Source: Crotophaga sulcirostris (taxonomy: Eukaryota > Chordata > Aves > Cuculiformes > Crotophagidae). Taken from it: 64,000 nt of DNA. Both the position numbers and the translations under genes were made by a program. The stretch covers positions 247,718 through 311,717 of the forward strand of contig VYZB01000374.1 in assembly GCA_013397455.1 (NCBI GenBank). The letters run 5' to 3'. Position 1 is the stretch's first letter. Every line of letters starts with the position of its first letter. The notes beneath the pieces were generated by a model, which ran no database searches, was not told the DNA's origin, and saw only the letters and a list, made by a program, of their open reading frames with translations. Positions 13,301 through 25,600 of the stretch are shown here, in pieces.

Positions 13301-14514
13301 GGGCTAATTTCAAAATGCAGCTTGAAATTCTTCGTGAGCCTACTTGCATTAACCTGCTCCATTAGCAACAAAGGGCTAAATGACCTGAAAGTGGCAAAGA
13401 ACAACCACTTTAATCTTTTCAGTCTTGATATTTCAGTGAAACGAGGGAGTAAATATGAGCTGAGTTCTGTACTTTTTTCTACCTAGCCTGTAATCACGGA
13501 GCTGCTTTTTTTCTTTTGCAATAAATAGTGTGGGGTTTGAGAGACTTCAAGTGTGAGGGCCATGTGCATTAATCTAGGGCTTCATCTCCTCTTAGGTGGT
13601 CAAATATCCAGATCCTTAATAATACCCCCTCTTTAGCATCTCATATATCTCTTGACATGTTTCCAACATGAAACTTGAAGCTGTAAGATGTCTCTTAGTG
13701 CTTAGATCTTATTTAGGATCTCTTATATAATTATGATTACCCATGTTCAGGAAAGGTAAATTCGAATTTGCCTTACAGGAAATTGGAGTACATGTCTTAA
13801 AAGTGGAGCATGACCTGCTGTGTAGCCTGAAAATGCAGGCTAGGAGACCACAGGTTTGTCCTCTATGAGTATACTGAAGTGAGATAAAAATCACAGAGCA
13901 AGAAAACCAGAATAAAATCAGCGATGACATAAGTACATAGGAGCAAACCTCTTAATTAATTTAGGCAGGACAGAAGAAGAGGCAGCTATTTAATTAAAGG
14001 AAAAATGAGATTCTGGAACAACCTTCTGAGTAGTTGAACTACCTGACTGGTTTTTCAGATGGAGATGGATGTGCTTGTGAGCATGACTAACTGTGTTACA
14101 AAAGGTGGAAGTTTATTGCTTTCTTCCATTTTCAATCAGTTCCTAAACTTAAAGCCAGTTTAAAGCTTCACTTGCCAGTTTGGTAATACCGAAATCGTAT
14201 CTGTCTGCACTGGTGGGTATAGATGCCAATTAACAAACACATTGGTTTATTTGAAACTGTGGTCATTCAATCCATGCTTACTCTAGAAGCAACTCTTTAT
14301 CAGCATCAGAAAGGTGAGAGCCTCAGGTTTTGAGAGATTCGAAGTTTGTAGTATTATAGGGCTAACGAGCAACTGGAATTTAATCAGTCTCTTCCAACTT
14401 CTACCAATATTTTCTGGCACTGACCCAGGCTCATCTGGACAAGAGCTAATCCTTGGACTGGTGCAATTTTCATTCTTATCTGGACATGCTTGTCAGTTCA
14501 GTGTTGTGTGTTTG
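10324..14514. other. Single-copy AT-rich DNA, no gene recognised
   Basis: About 4.2 kb with no recognisable exon, RNA gene or element. The longest open frames are 73-75 codons. A T-rich run lies at 12354-12367. Nothing suggests a promoter or CpG island. Confidence 0.55.
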
Positions 14515-14574
14515 TGGTGGGTTTAGGGGGTTTTGTTGTTTGTTTTGTTTTGTCTTGTTTTGTTCTGGTTGTTG

Positions 14575-14599
<25 letters not shown>
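14515..14599. repeat. GTTTT-rich low-complexity tract ending in a 25-base T run
   Basis: The tract passes from GGTGGGTTTAGGGGG into TTTTG-type repeats and then an uninterrupted T run at 14575-14599. Read on the minus strand it is an A25 followed by CAAAA-type repeats, which could be the A-tail of a retroposed sequence lying to its right (14600 onward) or simple low-complexity sequence. Confidence 0.85.
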
Positions 14600-14605
<6 letters not shown>

Positions 14606-14960
14606 TCTGACACAAACCAGAAACGCTGCTCTGTGGATGAGCAGCCACTGCTTTGTGCAGAACAAGAGGCAGGAGGCAGCCCTACGCGTGGCTTTACAGT
14701 AGCGATGCAGCACAGGCGCGATGCGGGGCTCGTGCAACGACTCCTACGCTCCTCAGCTACCAGAAGAGAGGGTACTGGCAGGTAAAGAAGGTGTGGATGT
14801 ATCATACTGACTTTGGGCTGTTAGCTTGGCCTGCTGAGGCCCTCCACAGCTAGCTGCTCCTCGGGTGCTGTTAACAATAGACAGAAGACAGGCATTGAAC
14901 TCTTGGAGAACAGTGGACCTTGCTAACCCTGTCCCTGTTCTTCTTAACCCTCAAGGTCTC
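14600..14960 (-). other. CpG-dense patch beside the T run; possible retroposed sequence
   Basis: Roughly 14625-14770 contains about ten CpG dinucleotides (for example in TACGCGTGG and GGCGCGATGCGGGG), far more than the surrounding DNA. On the minus strand the segment is followed by an ATTAAA motif and then A25, the order expected for the 3' end of a processed transcript copy. A minus-strand frame of about 109 codons crosses it, but its C-terminal part is encoded by the A run and matches no family I know. Alternatives are a small unmethylated regulatory patch or chance. The right boundary is a guess. Confidence 0.3.
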
Positions 14961-16454
14961 TAATAAGTGAAACAATAAAAGTGCTATCCAAGGCATGGAG
15001 ACCCTATCATTTTCTCCATTAGATGTGGGGTAAATTTTGATGTGCTGGTGTCAGTAAGGGTTTCCAGGAAGGAAATTTGTAAGGTGATATTCCCAGTAAG
15101 CCCAAACAAAACTGTTACAGAGATGCTGGGAGCACTGAGAGGCAACAAAAAGATGTCAAAAGAAGTACAAGAAATGAGATGTAAGAACTAGAGATTCTGC
15201 AAAATAGCATTGGAGGGCTCCCAGAAGGGACTAGGAGATGATTTGTCAGAGATAAAAACTCTGTTAGCCATGCAGTGAAAAGTCTCTGAATGAATGTAGA
15301 TGCCAAATCACAGAGTACTCAAGCCTGTAAGAGCAAGACAGATTGATGAGGTGCTTAGTGACCTGGCTGCATGACCCAGAAAGTTTTTCTGGAGATAGAG
15401 GAGACGTGGAAACTGCTGGCCAACTTGGAATATGCTAAGAGGCTGCAAGTAGTGAAATAACTAAATAATTATCTCACAAAGGAAACAAATCCCCATATTT
15501 CAGGCCATAGTAGGATGTAGCTTCTGAGAAGGCTGTTTTGAACACCCAAAGGCAAGAAAGGATATTTTTCTATCCTGCTCCTATTTTACACCCTGTTCAT
15601 AATCTGCAGAAGGCAAAGGCAAGAAATTGGATTGCTTCAGTTTAAATGATGTTGTCTTTGAAGAGAAAACTCCTTGTGATCATTGTTTGACTGTAATGGA
15701 AAAAAAAGAGGGATTTCAGTAGACAGCTTAAGTGACCCATCTCTGAGGCTGCTGCAGAATTCACCTGCAGGAAAAGAAATCTCATCATCCAGAGCTTGCA
15801 CACGTCAGTAATATGTGCCTTAGAACTGCCCATCCATCTCAGTTGGCCAAGATACACTTAAGCACTAGAAAGAAAGAAGAAATTTCGTCTGAACTGCTAA
15901 ATGTATAAGATGATATTTGTTCCTTAGCTAACCAAAAGCCCTTGAGGCACTCTAGAGTAGGTTGGTGGTATGCCAGTTCTCTTGTTCATTGGAATGTAAG
16001 GCTAAAGATGAATTGCCCCAGCAGAAGACAAAATAACTTCTAATGAGAATACTAAAGGAGAGTGCTTCGTCTGTATGAATATTGATGGGATGTGGCCTTA
16101 CTTGAGAGAGTCTGGTAGTCAGTGTTCTTGAATACCTGAGTAATTTATAAAATAGTTGGAAATCTAGCTGGAAGGAATCCAAAATGTTATAACAGTACCT
16201 AGAGTGTTCTGTTGACTTAATTCTTCATTGAACTTGGGGTTCTGAATGACAAATATTTAATTCTAAGTAGGTTAAAAAAAATCAGCCATTCTAGCGCTTT
16301 CCTCAAGTCAACAGAGAAATGAAAGGATGGAATGCAAAACTGTTAACTACTATTTCTTTTGATGGTGTGCACTCAAACTGTCAACAGCATGCCAGAGTAT
16401 AATCTCTTACAGAGTTTGCTCTCAACTTCTGAGACCAGTAAAGAGCTAGTGTAA
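14961..16454. other. Single-copy DNA, no gene recognised
   Basis: Open frames reach only 60-76 codons and show no domain. I see no repeat family or RNA gene in this 1.5 kb. Confidence 0.5.
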
Positions 16455-16645
16455 CAGTATCACAGTATCACAAGGCTGGAAAGGACCTCTGAGATCATCA
16501 AGTCCAACCTATAAGCCAACACTAACACCATCCCATCACCTAAACCATGGCACTGAGTGCCTCATCCAATCTCCCCTTAAACACCTCCTGGGCTGACTCC
16601 ACCACCTCCCCGGGCAGCGCATTCCCATGGCCAATCACCCTTTCA
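16455..16645 (-). mobile_element. CR1 LINE 3' end, minus strand, about 190 bp
   Basis: The reverse complement of the young CR1 3' end. The plus strand begins with two tail octamers (CAGTATCACAGTATCACA), then reads through the hairpin and the CACTGAGTGCC block to GCCAATCACCCTTTCA, where the element is 5'-truncated. The gene-proximal block reads CTCCTGGGCTGACTCCACC, a local variant of the usual CTCCAGGGTTGGCGACTCC. Confidence 0.92.
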
Positions 16646-19600
16646 ACCTTGCAAATGAAGAAACTTGGCTAATTCAGGTATTGAGCATGGCAACATAGAG
16701 ACCTAAGAATATTGCAGAGTTTACAAAGAGCCAAAACTTGAAACCTTGACCAGGACCCCTCTTGTCTCTTATGAGGCAACTCAGATGCATGAATATCAGA
16801 CTTCCTTATTAGATTTTAAAAAGACTTTATACTTTCTTGTTTGTTTTTTTTTTTAATGTCTGGGATACATTTATGAAGATATCTGTAGAAATCCATACAT
16901 TTTACTGAAAATGAAATAAGTGAAACAAAATGGAATAGCTGTCAGTATAATTTAAGAATCGAGTAAAAAATCAGAAGAACTCAGAAAGGCTTATGTGATA
17001 TGAAGTTAGGCACCCTGAAAAACAAAAATATTTTATAGAAAACATTAATAATTCAGAAAATATTTGTAAAAGTTTGTCCTCATATCAGAGGGAACATTTA
17101 CAGATTACATTTTTTCCAAGCATAACAATAGAAGTGTGTAATGTTGTTTAGCATTTTGGGAACAATCTTTACTTCTGGGAAGCACTGATTGGAGTCATCA
17201 GTCACTCCTCAGATTTTACACTTGAGCTGTCTGTATCACAGTGTGTTTAAAGCAAAAGAAATACTCCTTTCCTTTTTTCCACAGCCTTCAGGAATGTAGG
17301 TTAGATCTTAAATTCTGTCGCTGCTGTGTCTTTATCTTTGTTTACAAAGCAGGTATTTTAGCAGCGTGGGATCTTAGCTAGGATCAAGGTGCTAGATACT
17401 ACATAAATGTATTGTAGTAATCCATTCCCTGAAGAATTTACATTTCTGGAGACAGAAAGGAGGATATAACACATTTACATGTGCTATGGATGTTTATATA
17501 TATTAGTAGAATAGCAAAGTACATCACTTGGTGAGGGATCCGTTAGATCCACAGTGTATTACAGTTTTATTTCTATATTTTGTTAATAGTCAAGTGGGGT
17601 TTGGTTGGGAGAAAGCTAAGCTAGACTGAAAGACAAAAGGAGGATTTACAGTGTATTTTCCAAGGGAAGGAGAGGGATGTAAGTATGTGTGGGCAGGGAA
17701 ACACCTAGGAGCTCAGAGGAAGGATGTCAACCTTTTGCCGTTCCACTGGATTCACCCCAGTGCTGTTCCTGCCAGCCCTAATAGAGGCTCTTTCGCCATT
17801 AGATCTGCATGTGGCTGTTAGCTGGAACACACCAGAAGCTTTTAGAGCCTCACAAGCCCTCATCCACAGTGAACGGGCACGTTACACTGGCTTGCCATTT
17901 CTTTTCTGTCACTTTTCCTGAAAAATAATTTCTAATGCAACTTCTGCGTGTACTTAAGGGCTGAGCCACCAAATGGTTTAATACATTTACAAACGGGAAT
18001 GAGAAGCCCAACATTTACAAATGAGGTGGAAGGGGGGCCTCATGCATAGGAAAAAGAGTCTCCTTAAGTGCTGTTTGTATATTGGAGCCTGGGGTGGGTT
18101 GTGGGGAATGCTGCTCTGGAGCCTATAGCGCCTGCTGTTTGACATGCCTACATTGCTGGCCGCTGAGCTCATAATACAGCTGGCATGCTATCAAGTATCC
18201 CAAAGGGTATTAGCAGTGGGATTTTAGTAAAAACCTTTAATAACCAGTGCTTTTTAAAAATAAAATCTTATCTAGCACTCAGTAGAGGGGAAGAACATAA
18301 CATAAACCTGATTGTGCAAGTCTTTCTCTTATTTTAGTACGTACGTGTCTTTGCAGAGCAAACAACAAACAGTATTTGCTGATATAAATATTGTTCCTAG
18401 CAAAAATTCACATCTTTCCACCTGACTAGTGCAATCAGTTCTTTAGTTTTGTGGTCCGAGCTTTCAAATTTCTTTGTCTCCTTTTTCTTCTTGTAATCAC
18501 TTTGTGTTTAGTGTTCGAATCTCCCTTTCTTCTTCACCCCTGAAGTACTGATCTAACTTCTAAGAGCTCTGAGAAATGTATATCCACGAAACCCTTTTGC
18601 CTTGACCCCTGCATGCCTTCTGCTGGCGGTGCGGTTTTACGTGGCATCTGTACATTTCCACCTGGCCTTATAGTTACCATAGAAACTGGCCACAGCCTGC
18701 GTGAAGCCACTGATAAAGCAAGGAGGAAGGGATGAGCCTTGTAGTTCCTAAAATAGAATAATAAATGTAGGGCTGAGAACAAATCTTGTTCTAGTTGTTC
18801 AGGACACACACCCAGCAAAGTGTGAATTCTGGCGGTGCTGTAGTGCATTCAAATAGTATGTATTACTCAAGAAAATGTATGCATTGCTCCAGCCCAGCTG
18901 TTTTTCTCACCCTGCCATGGAGGGTCACCACATTCCCAAACTGAGCTCTGACTGGGCAAGCTGTTACGGAAGTCGATAAAGCTCTTGTGCCAGAAGACAC
19001 CTCAGAGTCACAACTGGTGAAACAGCAAGGGTGTAGGATGCTTTGCTCTTCCTTTAATAGGGGAAACTCTTGCTCCCCTTTCCATTTGCACCAGCTTGTG
19101 CAAGAGAATTCTTTGGCCTGGTGAACAGGATCAAATTGTGCTTGCTTCAGTTCAAGACAAATGTCCAAGTTTTTCTTTGAAAAGAGGTGATACTATTTTT
19201 TCCTGTAACTTTAGGGTCTAGGTTATTGTTTTTACCTGGGCAACGTGAATGCTGAGCACAGGTATTATGCTTTGATAGCAATCTCTAGAGGTGGTGGAAG
19301 TGATCACAGAGTGTGAGTTGAAGACGTAGGCTGGTGGAACTGCAGCCAGTGAATGTAGCAGAAACTCATCCAACATCCAAGCTCAGCCTCAGCAATCAAT
19401 TTTGCTTCTGAACGTGGGTGGGATTTTGGGTGGCATTGAAGTGACACCACTGCGTGCCCAGAACACTGAGGAGCTGGAAGCTTGAGTCTTTTTCCTTCTG
19501 TCTCCTGTCTTGCTTTCGGATTCAAGTTTCTCCAGTGGTAAGAAGTTACTAGGAAAAGGTCCATTTGGCTGGATTTAGTAGAACCTGGGGTGGATAACTT

Positions 19601-22600
19601 CAAGATTTAACAGGAGACAGATTTAGTTACCCAGTACTTTGGGGATGCCCATTTAGCAGCAGGGTTACTTCACTGGTTTCTTGATGAAGGGCTTTGATGG
19701 AGGGCAAGAATGGCCCATGCACCACGTATATTCACACTGTATGTTGCAGGCTGACACGGGTGAGCACAAGTCGCCCTTAAAGCTAACCAGGAGTTATGTG
19801 GCTGTACCACTATGGTCCTTAGCTGAGGCTGACCCTGACCTTTCAGGAGGGCTTGTTAGTTCAGGGCTGGTGTGATGCTAACTGCAACCACATGGACCAG
19901 TAGCCAGTTCAGAATAGGGACAAAACTGCCGAATCTGCTGGTTTGTCTCACTGTCTGTTTGTGGTGCAGCTTTTTTTCTGAGCCAGGCAACTGCTCACTG
20001 GCAACTGGAGTAAGAACACTGCACTCCCAGTTCCCACAAGCTGCTGAACAGTTGTCAAGGGGAAATTAACATTTATTAACTACTTCTCCTGACTGCGTTT
20101 GAATCAGGAATAATTTTATATCCAGTTACTAGACCTTTTGCAACTGCTGATGCTAGGTCCTGGTGTCTTGTATAGCAGTTAATTTGGAATTACACATTGA
20201 TTTCATCACACTTGTCTCATTTATAATGCAATTAAGTGAAAAGCAAGACTGACTTCCTTCTTCCCCTCAAATACTATTCAACCTTACTAAAGACTTAAAT
20301 GTTATATTTGTGTAGCCTCCATGGTGTATTTCAGTGGGTCTTATTCAATCTCTCTATGTATAATAAAACTCAGTAATAGTTGTATTTGCCAGAATATCTT
20401 TATTTTTCTTTTGGAATTACTATGTTTTAACATATGTTTTAACTATGTTTGCTGCTCTAATGTTAATAAATTCTAACATACTAAATACAGTGATATTTAA
20501 CCTCCACCTTTTTAATGTATTTTATCTGATTTTTAAGCGACTGAAACTCAGCTTGATAAAGATGTTTCTCAACTGCCAAGTGAAAAAACACCGCCAGTTT
20601 GTTAAAAGAGGAAAGTATGTTACAGATGAGATTATTCTGGTGCTGGTGCTGTATTTATGTCGGCAGTATGTGTTTGCTTATCCAGTTCCTAATGAAAACA
20701 GATAGAACATACTAATTTCAGCTGGCTGTGGAGATTAAGCTGTATAAGTGGTTTTATTTGAGAAGTGTCTGCTTGCCATAGTCTTGAACACCACTAAGAA
20801 TATTTTGTTTTTCTCCAAAATACAGCTCCAAGTCCAGTGCTTCTTATCAAAGTGTCTGTGGTTTATAGTTGCAGATTGTTGTTTTTTAATAATGTTCATG
20901 TGATGAGAGAATAGCAAAAAGCCCTGCGATTCTTTCCTTCGTATGCGCGCTTCAATACAGGAGGTATAACTAGAAACTCTGAACTACAAAAATACATCCA
21001 TGGCTCATAGTGTGCACTGCTTTGCTTCTTGAGATAGCTGATGGAATTTGTTTCCAAAGGACCAAGCCTGCTATGATAACGTTCTGTAGCAGAAGATGGT
21101 TATTCTGCACAAAGCCAGCTTTTAACCAGCTCCTGTTGAGACATTTCAATTGACAGCAAAGGTAGATAGATGCATGCATTACAGGTGTTAATGGGAAACA
21201 ACAGTTAAAGACAACTTTATGCATTCTGAAGTATTTTGTCTGTAATAATCACCCCTTTGGAGAGGAGAGCTATGGTGTGTTTATATCACATGGTGTGAAA
21301 CCTCAGAACTTCTGAATCACAGTTGTAATATAATGCTTTTCTTTATAGTACCTTCTTCTTTAAAAAAAGTAAAGAAAGAAAATGCCTGACCCAGTTCTTT
21401 AGCTTTTTTCCCCCACTGTTTAGAAATTCAATATTCAGCTTCAGTAAGTAATGCAATGTGCTACCTTTCTTAGCCTACAGCGTGTCTTGGATGTTGTGCA
21501 CTTGTTTCTGGCTTATTGTGGCAGAATGAAGAGCAAATCTGGGACCATATTTATCAATGCAACTTGCTTATTTTAAAAATTATTCTGGTGATGGCAATGA
21601 CATCTCTCTACCTGCAGAAGCTTTGGATTCATGTACTGTACTTACTGCATTGAAAATTTAATCTTGGTGTTTTGAATGCAACTGAAATACATATAAATAA
21701 TGATAAATAGAAAACATGCATCCAGAATTAGGGGACAGTATTGGAACTAGGGGAAACAATTGGAACAAGTATGTCTTTATATCACAGCTATCCTCAGCTA
21801 GATTGGTCACTCCTTTTCTCCAGACAGACCCTGTATGTACAGTTTGCTATTGTAGTAACCCAACTGGTGACAGTAGTTTCAGCTGCAACTTGCTGCCTGT
21901 ATGGCTATTTGGATGTGGGAAAATGGGATGAATCAACAGATCTCACAGACTGGAAGATGATAATGTGAGCAGAGTGAGGTCTGAGCTGCAGAAAGAATCC
22001 TGGTGGAAAACTATAGTTAGATATTTTCACATGACAAACTTGAAAAATGAAACAGATGCAGAATTTGCCACAGGAGGCAGAAAGAAATGCTAGGATAAGG
22101 AGAATCATCTCTTGGGAATATTCCCAACAAAAAGACATCTGGCCTAGGATTAGAAATCTAGACTATTTCATCTGAATTATTTTAAAACATTTATAATTTA
22201 TCTTCTTTGTAATCTTTAGTTTCCCTGTTTGCTGGGGTGGTTTTTTTTTTTTTTGTAATAAGCCCATTTTTCCTGCCTGCCCCCCCCTGCCCTTTGTTTT
22301 TGTTTAAAATGTAGTCCCCTCTCACTGCTGTATCGTATTTAACCAGCACCTTTGTATAGTTTAATTCCAAGTAGATGAACTTCAAAGTCTACATTATCTT
22401 TGGTGTGTCAGAAATAAGAGCACAGCATTATTAGAGCACCTTTTTGCATTGCTTCGGCATGTCTTTTCTTCTAAATATATTTACTGCTTTGTATTTTGAA
22501 TGTTTACATTTTTATTTTAAAAATATCTGTTCACGTTTTTTAGTTTATACAGGTTTCATGAAACCCTTCACTAGGAAGGTTTACTTCATCTCTAATCGCT

Positions 22601-24471
22601 CTACCTTTCATACTGCATTTTAAGCCTGGGACTTCTCGTGTGAACCACCCCAAAATCCATCTTTCCCGCCCCCCACTTCATTCTGGTATTTTGGCAAAAT
22701 GCTTATCTGCTGGTTTCATGTCGTGAAATTCTTTTTTTATGGGGATGCCTGTGTGAGCCTTCTAAATTTTCTTTAGAGATGTAAAATACATCTATTTTTA
22801 TTGGCTTCCTCTCCTTACAAGATTTTTGTACTACAGCAATATCTTTCCAACCTCAGATAGGAATATATGACTACATCCAACTCAAATAGGGTTGATCCCA
22901 GAAAAAGAGAGGAGCAAAAGCTTGCAGTGTTTGCCACATGAAGCCTGCTCCAGAAATTATTAGGGAAGCAGAGAGTTCTGTACACTGAATGCAGTTCTTG
23001 GCACAGGGGTCCCTGTCAGTCCTGGATCAGAGGTCCATCCTCAGGTGAACACGGATTCTCATCATGCATACTTATAGACTTTGCTCGTGTGAGAGCTCCA
23101 TTAGCATTTCACATATCTAACATGAATAAAAATCAGGAATGCTTTACCTAAATAGGAATAATATTGCTTATCGTAGAAGAGTTCCATTATTGATTTCCAC
23201 TTGTAGCAGCCTTTTAAAGTGATCCTTGTTGCACGTAATTCTGGAATGGATGTTGATAAAACATGATTTCTTTGTGTGAGCAGATAATATGGTGTGGATA
23301 TGTTTAATCTCGGAGCTGTACTAGCCCGAAGACTATATTTATAAATACTTTTTTTTGGTGAAAGCACTGGAAATGTGAAAGCTTTCTGCTGCATCATGTT
23401 TGCAACGATAAAATGGGCAAAGTTCAATTATACTGCGTAAAACCTGAAGAGAATTGGAGAAATACGCCATCTACAGCTACCTCCACGTTATTTCTTGTGG
23501 TTCTGTTCTTTTTTCTTTTTTAATGTTTTTCAACAAAGACATTGTTGAAAAAAACAAGAAGTTCTGTCAGTACCAATGAAGGTAAGTAAATATTTTTAAC
23601 CTTGTGTATATTGCCATTTTTTCACATATGCAGGCTTAGAGTGAAGAAAAAAAAATTCTATTGAGAAATAAATCCCTCTGAGTTTATATCTTATTGCTGT
23701 GTTTTTAGTTTTTCAGGTTGGGGACTAAATTCACTATCTGCACAGCCAGCTATGGTCACAGTGAATCTGCACTGGTTTTATACAAATGCTCTGTGTGAAT
23801 GTGTTGTAGAAAAAAGATGTTCTTGGAAAGACTGAGGTGTGTTTAAATTGGGGACTTGGAACCTTAACATGTCATCAGTAAATACAATTATAACAAAAGG
23901 TGTAGGTTGATGGAAGCAGTAGGCTGTGGATGATTGCCTGCTTGGAGGTAACTGCTCTCCCTTGCCATTTTTCAGCAGTGGGAAATACCTGATATATCAT
24001 CTCCCATCTGAATGCACACGTCAAGGGAGGAAACGTGCTCCTTCATTTGTCTTTCCACATTTCTCCATGATCTGAGCAGATATACCGAAATGGAATGAGG
24101 AATTCTTGGAGGTGAGCTCTGATCCCCAGACTGAAGGGCTCAGAGCAAGGCCCCTGGGAAAAGGTAAAAGGTGTTTCTAATAAGGAAATTTAACCTATTG
24201 AAAATTGGCCAAACTAAAGAAATAACCTGCGCACAATTAGGATTTGAACTCATGTTGGTTAAAGAATAAGATCTTTACCAGAAAAACACGTTTGAGTCCT
24301 ACTGCTAATGTGTGTAGTGTGGGCTGTGTGTGTGTAAGTTAATGAATGCTCTGGTAATTATATCAATTTGTGCTGTAACTGTATATTTTGTGTGCATTAT
24401 GGACAACAAAATATTTAGTACACCCAATACAGAGGAGGGAGATATTTCAAAGAAACCCCTTCTAGGATGCA
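16646..24471. other. Single-copy DNA, no gene recognised
   Basis: About 7.8 kb. Three minus-strand frames of about 100 codons lie between 18534 and 19603 in a somewhat GC-richer stretch, but none resembles a known protein. A C-rich run occurs near 22280-22287 and a T-run at 22242-22254. A short perfect inverted repeat is annotated separately at 23526-23552. I found no CR1 copy in this interval. Confidence 0.5.
23526..23552. repeat. Short inverted repeat, 11-bp arms, 5-bp loop
   Basis: TTTTTCAACAA is followed by AGACA and then its exact reverse complement TTGTTGAAAAA. It is AT-rich, so a folded RNA or cruciform would be weak. There is no T run or reading frame that would make it a terminator, and birds do not use such terminators for protein genes. 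Confidence 0.75.
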
Positions 24472-24644
24472 CATTGGAATGTGCTGCCCGGGGAGGTGGT
24501 GGAGTCGCCAACCCTGGAGGTGTTTAAGAGGAGATTGGCTGAGGCACTCAGTGCCAGGGTTTAGATGATGGGTTGGTGTTGGTGTTGGGTTCTAGGTTGG
24601 ACTCGATGATCTCAGAGGTCCTTTCCAACCTTGTGATACTGTGA
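24472..24644 (+). mobile_element. CR1 LINE 3' end, about 170 bp
   Basis: A young CR1 copy truncated at CATTGGAATGTGCTGCCCGG and complete to GATACTGTGA. It is very similar to the copies at 10139 and 36328. It ends about 95 bp before the first recognisable part of an endogenous retrovirus gag remnant in the same orientation, so it may have inserted into or beside that provirus. Confidence 0.92.
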
Positions 24645-24734
24645 AACATTGGAATAAGCTGGGGGAGACTTGCTTACCAAGAAAAACTAATTAATTATTG
24701 TATGGAGTGGCGGCTGTTATATACTTTAGAAAAA

Positions 24735-25600
24735 AAAATGGCCAAGGCATGGAACTTTAAAGTATAATACCATTTTAGAACTGATGTTATTTTGTAGATG
24801 GGAAGGTAAATGGGATGAAGTGTCATATATTGATTTGATTCTTTGCTTTAAGAAATCATGCAGAGTGGCTGCGTGAGTGTGGGCGTATCCGACAAGATCC
24901 GTTCGTTCTGGCATTAGAGAAAGAAGAAAGTAATAAGGGAATAATAAGATGTTGGTTCTGCCTGTAATATAGGTGAGAGTTGTTTGAAATGCGGAGGGGA
25001 AGAGGAGGATCTAGAGTTAATGGTTGCCCCTAGAACAAGGATGGGGAACACAGCAGGAAATAATGCAGCGAGCGGTAGTGATGACGAAGGACCGCAAGGT
25101 GGGGCAATTGGACCAAGAAATGAGGAAGATTCCAGTCCTCCAGCGGGTGGGACCAGGGGAAGGCATGAAGAAACCCTTCCAGCCGCTCTCCAGCAAGCAG
25201 TTGGGAATAACGGGCCGGTATGTTAAAAGCACCATTTTCAATAACTGATTTAAGCTCTTGGAAGGAACTGGCAGGATCGTACAGAGAGGACTAAAATTTT
25301 TGAGAACGTAATTCGAATTGAAGGACCCAACTGGACAGATTTGCAGGTGCTCTTAGAAATGTTATTGGACACCACAGAAAGGAATATGGTTCTCAAGACA
25401 GCTAAGAAACAGGTAGAAGAGGCTCATGCTAGTGGAGATCTGCAGGGAACTACTGAACGGAATTTCCCAACTGCAAACCTGGGATGTACCCATGGAAGGG
25501 TATGATGACTCCCTTTTCTGCTTGGACAGAAATGTAATGCAATAATAACATATAATAATTCTGCAGGTGATACGAGAGAAGCTTAGCATGTAGGGACTGC
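24735..25600 (+). pseudogene. Decayed endogenous retrovirus gag fragment (gammaretrovirus-like)
   Basis: Gag forms the matrix, capsid and nucleocapsid of a retrovirus; this copy is broken. Near 24739 a frame reads WPRHGTL, like the conserved tryptophan/glycine stretch of gammaretroviral matrix. At 25232-25270 it reads PFSITDLSSWKEL, close to the start of the p30 capsid domain (PFS..DLYNWK pattern). About 55 bases later, in another frame, the capsid motif PNWTDLQVLL appears (25326 onward), and this frame stays open to about 25505. In-frame stops occur near 24858 and at 25292, and a frame change lies between 25270 and 25308, so it cannot encode an intact protein. The intervening 25000-25220 stretch is polar and proline-containing, as in a p12-like linker. 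I see no flanking LTR, primer-binding site, pol or env. The assignment rests on motif memory, not a search. Confidence 0.72.

Noticed and set aside
24230..24300. tRNA-like phrase GGATTTGAACTC, possible minus-strand tRNA or mitochondrial insert
   Set aside because: Only the T-arm-like piece is suggestive. I could not form an acceptor stem or a convincing anticodon arm, and flanks do not resemble a tRNA or mitochondrial gene order.
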